The translations under genes were made by a program, and so were the position numbers. A stretch of DNA of 6,514 nt from Deltaproteobacteria bacterium (GTDB lineage: Bacteria > Desulfobacterota > Desulfarculia > Adiutricales > Adiutricaceae): NCBI GenBank assembly GCA_031277995.1, contig JAITLH010000075.1, forward strand, positions 1 through 6,514, in the 5' to 3' direction. Positions 1 through 5,457 of the stretch are shown piece after piece; within the stretch, counting starts at the first letter, position 1, and each line of letters begins with the position of its first letter. The notes beneath the pieces were generated by a model. That model saw only the letters and a program-made list of their open reading frames with translations, ran no database searches and had not been told where the DNA came from.

Positions 1-18
1 CTTTGCGCCTCCACTTGT

Positions 19-1114
19 CCGGAAACGACAGTTATTATCAAAAAAAATTTTCATTGGTCAAATTTTTCTCCCCCCGTTAGCCGCGAAACAATCTTCAATT
101 TTCATTTGACCAGAAACGATAGCTCAATTAGACCAAAGATTTTTATTGGTCAAATTTTTCTCCCCCCGTTAGCCGCGAAACATTTTTCAATTGTCATTTG
201 ACCAGAAACGATAGCTCAATTCGACCAAAGATTTTTATTGATCAAATTTTCACCCCAGCGCCGATCGCGAAACAATCTTCAATTTTCATTTAGCCGGAAA
301 CGATGCCTATTGTGGAAAAACCTTTCATTGGTTGATTATTTTTCTTCCGACTGGGCCGAGTGACTGACTTTGGCCAATCCCTTATCTTGAAACGCGAAGC
401 CATTTTTAAAAACGTTACCAATATTCGATTATTACCTCTGGCCGTTAACCGTGATTGACTTTGGCCAACCAATTGACCAGATACGGCAGGCATTTTAGAA
501 AACGCTTTTCATTGGCCGCGAATCATGGAGACGAGATACCGGCGAGACTGTCTTCGTTCTATATTTAACCAGAACGGGTAGGCGTTTTTAGAAAAGCCCT
601 TCATTGGCTGATTATTTAGCGCCGGAGTAAGCTAGATATTATTTTAGAATACTGGTTAACCAGAAACGACAGTGGTTTTGGGAATCGTTTTTCATTGGCC
701 GCGAATCGTGGTGACGAGATATCAGGAAGATTGTCTTCGTTCGTTATTTAACCAGAAAGGCTAGGCCTTTTAAAAAACGCTTAATTTTGGCCACGTTTCA
801 GAGAAACGAGATATCCGGAACATTGTCTTAAATTGTTATTTAACCAGAAACGATAGGCATTTTTAGAAAAACCCTTCATTGGCTGATTATTTCGGTCCGG
901 AGTCAGGGGGATATTATTTTCAATCGCGGATATACCAGAATCGATGGGTGATTATCTAAACGCTTTTCATTTTCAGCGATTTGATGACAGAAAGTTACAA
1001 GATTGGTTTAGATCGTTATTATACCGGAAACGGGGAGGTATTTTTGATAATGGAATTTTTATTGTCATAATTTTGCCCACGAATTACTCGGGTGGCGGTC
1101 TTTCTAACGTCAAT
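19..1114. repeat. Degenerate tandem array, about 12 units of 89-92 bp
   Basis: A box resembling CCAGAAACGATAGG recurs at 19, 110, 202, 294, 386 (degenerate), 477, 569, 660, 752, 844, 935 and 1024, so the spacing is 89-92 bp throughout. A second box, TTCATTGGYYGA, lies about 30 bp into most units. The first two complete units share 38 identical bases (53-90 and 145-182). Later units have diverged to the point that only the boxes align. Units 294, 569 and 844 share TTCATTGGYTGATTATTT (324, 600, 875), while units 477 and 660 share a different 33-bp block (506-538 and 689-721, one or two mismatches). The unit length is not a multiple of three and stops occur in all frames, so this is not a coding repeat. 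The array touches the left edge and may continue beyond it. The function is unknown; a protein-binding or segregation-type array, a structured RNA, or inert satellite DNA are all possible. Confidence 0.85.
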
Positions 1115-1264
1115 AAGGGCTAGATGAAAGTGAAGTTTGGGCAGATTATGGAGTTGAGATTAACAAGCGAAACAACGGTAGGGGATATTTTTTATTTGGC
1201 TACGAAAGTCGTCAAAAAGTTGCTTGCCCTCCGGTATTTGTTTGGGTGGCCTGTTTTTTTACGT

Positions 1265-1545
1265 GGTTTTTGGCGGGTAGTTTCGGGTCTGGTTTTTTGT
1301 TGAGGTTTTTTTGATGGGCCGCTTGGGAGGTAGTTTTTAGGGATTTTTTGGTGAGTCGCTTGGGGGTTTTTACGGGTTTTTTTTGATGGGTAGTGTGGGG
1401 TCTGATTTTTTGGAGAGGTTTTTTTAATGGGCCGCTTGGGAGGTAGTTTTCAGGGATTTTTTGAAGAGTCGCTTGGGGGTTTTTCCGGGTTTTTTTGTTG
1501 GGGCGCGTGGTGTCTGATTTTTTACGGGTTTTTTGGAGCGTCTTT
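1265..1545. repeat. 113-bp G/T-rich tandem repeat, about 2.5 copies
   Basis: The first copy starts near 1265, the second near 1378 and a partial third near 1490. Landmarks recur at a fixed distance: ATGGGCCGCTTGGGAGG at 1314 and 1427 (113 bp), and the TCTG box at 1288, 1401 and 1513 (113 and 112 bp). The tract is framed by GTGGCCTGTTTT at 1246-1257 and 1552-1563. The + strand is almost free of C, with runs of T and of three to five G. A lysine-rich minus-strand frame (1212-1595, TTG start) spans the repeat, but 113 is not divisible by three. Copies of near-identical DNA therefore encode unrelated peptides, which speaks for repetition at the DNA level and against a protein repeat. Confidence 0.8.
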
Positions 1546-1892
1546 TTTTTAGTGGCCTGTTTTATTGCCCGGCTTCGTTTGCTGGCCTTGGCCAATTGGA
1601 GGTTGTTTTTTCTTGGGGTTTAAACGGCCGCTAGGGGGTCTCAGAGCGATTCTGAGAGCTTGGCTAGGGGGTTTGGGTTGATCAGGATTCCGAAGGCCGC
1701 CACGGGGCGAATTTGACCGATGGCGGGGCGGATTGGGTAGGGGGTCGATTCGGTTTTTGACAAATTTATGGGCTTGGGGGCGAACCCATCGCCGGGGGTT
1801 TTGGGGGCCGTAGGGATACGGGTTTGGCGATGGGGCGAGTGGCCTGGGGCCAGGGGCCAGGGGCGAAAGGGGCGGCGGGATGGCCCGGGGGG
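1546..1892. other. G-rich gene-free stretch downstream of modB
   Basis: No gene is supported here. A 7-bp perfect hairpin lies at 1639-1657 (TCTCAGA, five-base loop, TCTGAGA), placed between two copies of GGCYAGGGGG or similar. A weaker dyad, ATGGG/CCCAT, lies at 1768-1789. The tandem motif GGGGCCAGGGGCCAGGGGCG lies near 1846-1865. Neither hairpin has a T-run on the minus-strand transcript, so no clear intrinsic terminator for modB is visible. The modC gene expected after modB is not present in any frame. Confidence 0.55.
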
Positions 1893-2615
1893 CTATCTGG
1901 AGGGCTGGTGGGCGAACTTGGTTTTTCGCGAAGGGTTAAGGATTTGGGTGGCCAGCATGGTCAGAACGGCGAAGATCACCAGGCCCCCCGAGAGAATGTG
2001 GGCCCGGGCGTAGTTCATGTTTTCGACGTAGACATAGATTTGCATGGATAGGACCCGGGTTCGGTTGGGGATGTTGCCGCCGATCATCAAGACCACGCCA
2101 AACTCGCCTATGGCGTGGGCGAAACTCATGATGGAGGCGGTTAGGAAGGCCGGGCGGGCCTGGGGCATGACGACGGTCAAAAAGGCGTCAAAAATGTTGG
2201 CGCCCAAGGTTGAGGCGGCTTCCAGGGGCCTTTCGCCCAGGGCGGTAAAAGCGTTGGCCAGGGGTTGGACCACAAAGGGCATGGAACAAATGACCGAGGC
2301 GATAACCAAACCGCTAAAGGTAAAGGGGAGAAGCTGAAAACCCAGAAGCTTAAATAACTTGCCGATGGGGCCGTGGGGACCCATGAAATAAAGAAGGTAA
2401 AAACCCATGACCGTGGGCGGCATGACCAAGGGCATGGTGGTAATGGAGGCCACCATGCGGCGCGGCAGGGTATCCCGACGACTTACCCACCAAGCGATCG
2501 GGGTGCCTATGATTAAGCTCATGCACATGGTCCAGGCGGCCAGCTTTAAGGTAATTTTTATTGTGGTAAGTTCGTCTGGGGTGAGGGCGAAGGACAAGGG
2601 TCGGCATCCGGTCAA
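1893..2615 (-). CDS. modB: Molybdate/tungstate ABC transporter permease ModB
   Basis: This is the inner-membrane channel subunit of the molybdate importer, working as a dimer with periplasmic ModA and the ATPase ModC. The reading frame is open from 2666, but the family-like sequence begins at FALTPDELTTIKITLK. I place the start at TTG 2615, preceded by GAGGG at good spacing, giving 240 residues against about 229 in E. coli. TTG 2597 and TTG 2666 are alternatives, and no in-frame ATG precedes the conserved part. Numbering from 2615, hydrophobic segments lie near residues 18-45, 55-78, 95-122, 160-180 and 207-226. The cytoplasmic EAA loop that docks on the ATPase is clear at about 132-151 (EAASTLGANIFDAF, then VMPQARP), followed by AHAIGEFGVVLMIGGNIP, a hallmark of ModB-type permeases. 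The gene follows modA on the same strand after about 250 bp. No modC follows it. Confidence 0.93.
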   Translation of the reverse strand: MTGCRPLSFALTPDELTTIKITLKLAAWTMCMSLIIGTPIAWWVSRRDTLPRRMVASITTMPLVMPPTVMGFYLLYFMGPHGPIGKLFKLLGFQLLPFTFSGLVIASVICSMPFVVQPLANAFTALGERPLEAASTLGANIFDAFLTVVMPQARPAFLTASIMSFAHAIGEFGVVLMIGGNIPNRTRVLSMQIYVYVENMNYARAHILSGGLVIFAVLTMLATQILNPSRKTKFAHQPSR

Positions 2616-2619
2616 AGAG

Positions 2620-2649
2620 CCCACCCTCGGCCGTTTGACCGAGGGTGGG
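2620..2649 (-). promoter_or_regulatory. Perfect 11-bp hairpin over the modB ribosome binding site
   Basis: CCCACCCTCGG (2620-2630) and CCGAGGGTGGG (2639-2649) form an uninterrupted stem with an 8-base loop. In the modB transcript the 3' arm contains the only good ribosome-binding sequence, GAGGG, eight bases before the proposed TTG start at 2615. It lacks a T-run on either strand, so an intrinsic terminator is less likely. Translational masking of modB, or protection of the modA part of the message from degradation, fits better. The structure is seen directly; the role is inferred. Confidence 0.55.
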
Positions 2650-2759
2650 GAAGGGGAAAAAGCCAAACGGGATTGGTCATTTGGCTGGGCCTCCCGGGTA
2701 GGGATGGGCCCAAAGGGGAAACTACAAAGCCAATGACGACAGGTTTACGGGTTTAACCT

Positions 2760-2775
2760 TTTACCGTACGGTAAA
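2760..2775. promoter_or_regulatory. 16-bp perfect palindrome between modA and modB
   Basis: TTTACCGTACGGTAAA is a perfect palindrome, extended by a matching CC/GG pair beyond one mismatch (2757-2778). It lies in the modA-modB gap. It could be an operator for a dimeric regulator, or an RNA hairpin within the modAB message. I see no second copy upstream of modA or of the regulator gene. Confidence 0.45.
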
Positions 2776-2811
2776 GGGCTTTTTGGCCGAGGGCCAATGG
2801 CCCGCCAAAGC

Positions 2812-2840
2812 CCGGTTACCGGTTTTTGGCCGATAACCGG
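2812..2840. repeat. Inverted repeat just downstream of modA
   Basis: CCGGTTA (2812-2818) pairs with TAACCGG (2834-2840) across 15 bases that hold a further CCGG/GGCC element. It begins about 29 bases after the modA stop codon on the minus strand. It may act as a 3' stabilising stem or a weak terminator, although no T-run follows it on the transcript. Confidence 0.4.
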
Positions 2841-2868
2841 AGGGTAAAGGGTTATGGGAGAAAGAAGC

Positions 2869-3630
2869 TTACTTTAGGATGTAACCAAAGGACAATATGA
2901 TGTCCCTGGCTTTGGGGCCTTTGATGTAGTCGGCGAAGGCTTTGACGGCCGCGTTATCGGCGGCGTCCTTCAAGATGACCACGTCTTGGAGAATGGGCGA
3001 GTAGAGATCCGCGGGGACGATCCAGCCCGAACCGCTATTGAATTTTCCGTCTTTCCAGACTTGCGATTGCGCGACCAGGCCTATTTCGGCGTTACCGGTT
3101 TGGACGTACTGAACGGTCTGCCCAATGTTTTGGCCGATGACCAAACGCTGCTCTGATTCGAGATTGGACAAAAGATCCCAGGCCCTCAAAAGTTCGTACG
3201 CGGCCACGCCATAAGGGGCCCTTTCCGGATCGGCCACGGCCAGGTGCTCGTATTTGCCGGTTTTTAAGACTTCCCCTTTGTCGTCGACGTAACCATCGGC
3301 GGAGGACCAAAGAACCAAAGCGCCCTGGGCATAGGTAAAACGGGTCCCCGGCGCGGTCAAACCTTCGTCCTCAAGTTCTTTGGGGGCGATGTTGTCGGCC
3401 GCGAAAAAAATACTGAAAGGACTTCCGTTTCTGATTTGCGTAGCGAAGGATCCGGTGGAGCCGAAAGACAACAAGGGCTTGTGGCCGGTGTCTTTTTCAA
3501 ATTCGGCGGCGATTAGTTTGATCGGGGCCTCAAAGTTACTAGCCACGGCGCCGTTAAACTCATCGGCCATGGCTACTTGGGAAAAAACGAAAGTGGCCAT
3601 CACGGCCAGAAGAAGAAAGATTCTTTTCAT
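2869..3630 (-). CDS. modA: Molybdate/tungstate-binding periplasmic protein ModA
   Basis: This is the substrate-binding subunit that captures molybdate or tungstate in the periplasm and delivers it to ModB. The 253-residue length is normal for the family. A Sec signal peptide covers residues 1-22 (basic MKR, hydrophobic core, AMA before the cut). Conserved blocks follow in family order: AVASNF (28-33), SFGSTGSFATQI (55-66), FFAADN (75-80), VADPERAPYG (132-141), IGQTVQYVQTGNAEIGLV (169-186) and KAFADYIKGPKARDI (230-244). By analogy with Azotobacter ModA2, likely oxyanion ligands are S31/N32, a serine of the SFGSTGS block, Y140 and V173. E. coli ModA has Ala at the Y140 position and Tyr further on, where this protein has A187. 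The ATG start is supported by AGGTG five bases upstream (3635-3639 on the + strand). It is the first gene of the mod unit, and modB follows. Confidence 0.95.
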   Translation of the reverse strand: MKRIFLLLAVMATFVFSQVAMADEFNGAVASNFEAPIKLIAAEFEKDTGHKPLLSFGSTGSFATQIRNGSPFSIFFAADNIAPKELEDEGLTAPGTRFTYAQGALVLWSSADGYVDDKGEVLKTGKYEHLAVADPERAPYGVAAYELLRAWDLLSNLESEQRLVIGQNIGQTVQYVQTGNAEIGLVAQSQVWKDGKFNSGSGWIVPADLYSPILQDVVILKDAADNAAVKAFADYIKGPKARDIILSFGYILK

Positions 3631-3668
3631 GTAACACCTAAAAATGGTTTTGGAGAGCTAGGGCTTAG

Positions 3669-3720
3669 GCCGATTCATGATCGGCTTGGTCCAGGGTGAA
3701 TGGATTCGGACCAAAGGTCC
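3669..3720 (-). promoter_or_regulatory. modA leader with mutually exclusive stems
   Basis: On the modA transcript three elements follow one another. GGACC (3720-3716) can pair with GGTCC (3712-3708) across a 3-base loop. The overlapping segment TTTGGTCC (3715-3708) can instead pair with GGACCAA (3692-3686). A separate hairpin, GCCGAT/ATCGGC with a 5-base loop, lies at 3669-3685, directly after the third element. The same middle segment thus has two partners, as in attenuators and riboswitch expression platforms. There is no T-run after the last stem, so any control would act on translation or through a protein. I do not recognise a known riboswitch class such as the Moco motif. Confidence 0.45.
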
Positions 3721-3871
3721 AAAAATAAGGTCAACTTTATGGTTCGGATTCGCGTTGTTTCGTTGGCGGGATTTTTATTCGGTGGCCATGAATTGGTCAA
3801 GGCGATCCTCTGAAACGTGACGAAAAATAATAAAACGAAGTTAAAATTCATCAGGTCAATGTGGTAAAATG

Positions 3872-3901
3872 ATTTTAATCTATTCTCGTGACTAGTGTCA
3901 A
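3872..3901 (-). promoter_or_regulatory. Probable sigma70 promoter for modA
   Basis: On the minus strand a perfect -35 box TTGACA (3901-3896) is followed after 18 bases by TAAAAT (3877-3872), five of six to consensus, within AT-rich DNA. Transcription would begin near 3865 and leave an untranslated leader of about 230 nt before modA. Weaker TTGACC-based alternatives lie nearer the gene: -35 boxes at 3859-3854 and 3800-3795, the latter with TAAAAA 17 bases later. Confidence 0.55.
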
Positions 3902-4039
3902 GACGGGATCCATGAAAGTCGCGCCTTGTAAAGATTAGGTAAGTAACATTATTAGTCACAAAATTAATGTTCTTTTTTAGATTGATAAGTAAAATTTGAT
4001 AATTTATTAAATAATTATAAAAAAAGGAAAGGCCTCGTG

Positions 4040-4285
4040 GGGACTAGATTTTGCGGGGGATTGGGCGCTCCGGTACGGGAAAGGGCGAAAAAAGACGACC
4101 AAAGGCGCCGGAAGGCGGCGGCCCGCCGGATTTAAGGGGAGCCGGGAGGCGGGATTTAAGGGAAGATGGGCCGCCCTTGGCGCTGGCTAGGGGGGCGGCA
4201 AGATTGAACTGGGGATGGACTAAACGGGAGACGGAATAGGTGGGCGTTTGGGCGCCCCGGTACGAATCCAAGGGGCGGGGATTAT
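4040..4285. other. GC-rich island with direct repeats between modA and its regulator
   Basis: The long divergent gap is AT-rich except for this abruptly GC-rich block. TTGGGCGCTCCGGTACG (4061-4077) recurs with one mismatch at 4248-4264, framing most of the block. Inside it GGATTTAAGGG occurs at 4128-4138 and 4152-4162, and GGCGG/CCGCC forms a short hairpin at 4114-4127. Overlapping open frames on both strands (4051-4239 plus, 4044-4271 minus) look compositional: they have no family-like sequence and no ribosome binding site that I can see. A small non-coding insertion or an RNA gene is possible. The remaining bases, about 3902-4039, are AT-rich and hold nothing I can name. Confidence 0.5.
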
Positions 4286-4331
4286 TTTGTGGGGTTTTTC
4301 GTTATTGATTGCGGGGCCTGATTATTTTTAT

Positions 4332-4361
4332 TTGGTTTTGGTGTGCGAAAAGTGTTATATT
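4332..4361 (+). promoter_or_regulatory. Probable promoter of the regulator gene
   Basis: TTGGTT (4332-4337) and TATATT (4356-4361, five of six to the -10 consensus) are 18 bases apart. The predicted transcript start near 4368 falls at the in-frame upstream ATG 4369, which would be leaderless and lacks a ribosome binding site. This supports use of the ATG at 4420 instead. Confidence 0.5.
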
Positions 4362-4419
4362 TTGACTCATGTGGGCTAGTTTTAGTTCCGATTTTGGCGA
4401 AAAAAAGGGGAGTGGCTTG

Positions 4420-5352
4420 ATGGAGGATATCAACGCTCTAACGGCGCAAGAAGTGGCCGATCTGCTGAGGGTGGCCAAAAATACCGTCTATGAGATGGTC
4501 AAACGCGGCGATTTGAATCCTTACAAGATTGGCCGCAAGATGCGATTCTCGCGAGGCGACGTGGATAAGTACATAAGCGAGTCCAGAAGTATCCAAACTA
4601 TGGAACCGCGTTATGAAAGAAGCCAAAGCGTAATCGAACAGGCCGACACGGGTTTTATCATCTGCGGCCAGGACGCTCTTTTGGACGTTTTGACGGGTTT
4701 TTTATCCAAACGCCCCAACCAGGAAACCCCGCTGCGCTCCTATGTGGGTAGTTACCGGGGCTTGGTGGCCCTCTACCGCGGGGAAGTCCAGGCGGCCACT
4801 GCGCACCTGTGGGACGGCGACAGCGGCAAATACAATCTCCCCTTCGTCCGTCGCTTGCTTCCGGGCATTCCGGCCGTGCTCATTCATTTGACCGTCAGGG
4901 TTCAAGGTTTTTACGTCCAATCCGGCAATCCCAAAAACATCAAATCCTGGAACGATTTGAGAAGGCGCGATCTGACCATCGTAAACCGCGAAAAAGGCGC
5001 CGGCTCCAGGGTTTTGCTTGACGAGCACCTTAGGCTCATGGACCTTAAAACCCGGGACATCTCCGGTTACCAAAGGGAGGAACTCTCCCATTTGTCGGTG
5101 GCCGGGGCCGTGGGCCGGGGCGAAGCCGATCTGGGCGTGGGCGATCTTAAGGCGGCCAGCCAAGTCGAGGGGGTGGATTTCTTGGCCCTCCAAAACGAGC
5201 AGTACGATCTGGTCATAAAGAAAGAGGATCTCACTTTGCCAATAGTCGTGGACATTTTGAAGGTACTCAGATCCAAGGAATTTAAAGCCCAATTCGAATA
5301 CATGCGCGGCTACGACGTAAAGGCCATGGGCAGCGTGGTGGGCGAAACTTAA
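4420..5352 (+). CDS. Molybdate-type transcriptional regulator: HTH plus PBP-like sensor
   Basis: This is probably a cytoplasmic one-component regulator of molybdate/tungstate uptake. The ATG at 4420 is preceded by GGGGAG seven bases upstream and starts the conserved part at once, giving 310 residues; an in-frame ATG at 4369 would add 17 poorly convincing residues. Residues 5-52 form an excisionase/MerR-like helix-turn-helix (LTAQEVADLLRVAKNTVYEM, then GRKMRFSRGDVDKYI). Residues about 78-300 match the PBP-like domain also found fused to some MoeA proteins: GSYRGLVALYRGE (110-122), AHLWDGDSGKYN (128-139), NREKGAGSRVLLDEHL (189-204) and VAGAVGRGEADLGVGD (227-242). There is no signal peptide, so the sensor stays inside the cell. 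It is divergent from modA, which suggests that it controls modAB. It is not ModE, as it has no TOBE/molbindin domain. Function is confident at the family level; the exact ligand is inferred. Confidence 0.88.
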   Translation: MEDINALTAQEVADLLRVAKNTVYEMVKRGDLNPYKIGRKMRFSRGDVDKYISESRSIQTMEPRYERSQSVIEQADTGFIICGQDALLDVLTGFLSKRPNQETPLRSYVGSYRGLVALYRGEVQAATAHLWDGDSGKYNLPFVRRLLPGIPAVLIHLTVRVQGFYVQSGNPKNIKSWNDLRRRDLTIVNREKGAGSRVLLDEHLRLMDLKTRDISGYQREELSHLSVAGAVGRGEADLGVGDLKAASQVEGVDFLALQNEQYDLVIKKEDLTLPIVVDILKVLRSKEFKAQFEYMRGYDVKAMGSVVGET

Positions 5353-5384
5353 GGGTTTTAAAAAACCGCCGGGAAAAACCCCCG

Positions 5385-5440
5385 AAAAAAAATCCGCAAA
5401 AAAAATCCGATCGCTCGGCTTTTTTTTGCGGGTTTTTTTT
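5385..5440. terminator. Bidirectional intrinsic terminator between convergent genes
   Basis: Eight A (5385-5392) pair with eight T (5433-5440), CCGC (5394-5397) with GCGG (5428-5431), another eight A (5398-5405) with eight T (5420-5427), and CCGA (5407-5410) with TCGG (5415-5418) around the loop TCGC. The stem has about 25 pairs with one wobble and one mismatch. Both strands end in a T-run, so it can stop transcription from the regulator gene (32 bases upstream) and from the radical SAM gene (ending at 5458). Confidence 0.9.
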
Positions 5441-5457
5441 GCCCTAAGTTTTGGGGC

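Noticed and set aside
290..493. 67-residue minus-strand frame
   Set aside because: It lies within the satellite array, has no ribosome binding site or recognisable sequence, and crosses several repeat units.
19..1114. CRISPR array
   Set aside because: Units of 89-92 bp diverge along their whole length. There are no constant 25-40 bp repeats with unique spacers of fixed size, and no cas gene is in the window.
19..1114. Integron attC array
   Set aside because: GTTAGCC occurs in two units but does not fit GTTRRRY, most units lack it, and there are no cassettes between units.
1212..1595. Lysine-rich minus-strand frame as a histone H1-like gene
   Set aside because: It starts at TTG with no ribosome binding site. 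The underlying 113-bp repeat changes frame between copies, and an A/C-rich strand rarely forms stop codons, so an open frame is expected by composition.
1768..2051. Two overlapping plus-strand frames rich in Gly, Trp and Arg
   Set aside because: They overlap the clear modB gene and G-rich DNA, and look like products of composition.
3631..3901. Moco riboswitch upstream of modA
   Set aside because: The leader has stems, but I cannot match the conserved Moco core by eye; a covariance-model search would decide.
3675..3959. 94-residue minus-strand frame upstream of modA
   Set aside because: It crosses the predicted promoter and leader hairpins, lacks a ribosome binding site, and resembles no family.
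4044..4271. Opposed frames in the GC-rich island
   Set aside because: Frames are open on both strands at once with Gly/Pro/Arg-rich products and no initiation signals.
4702..5292. 196-residue minus-strand frame
   Set aside because: It is the antisense shadow of the regulator gene, whose plus-strand frame matches a known domain.
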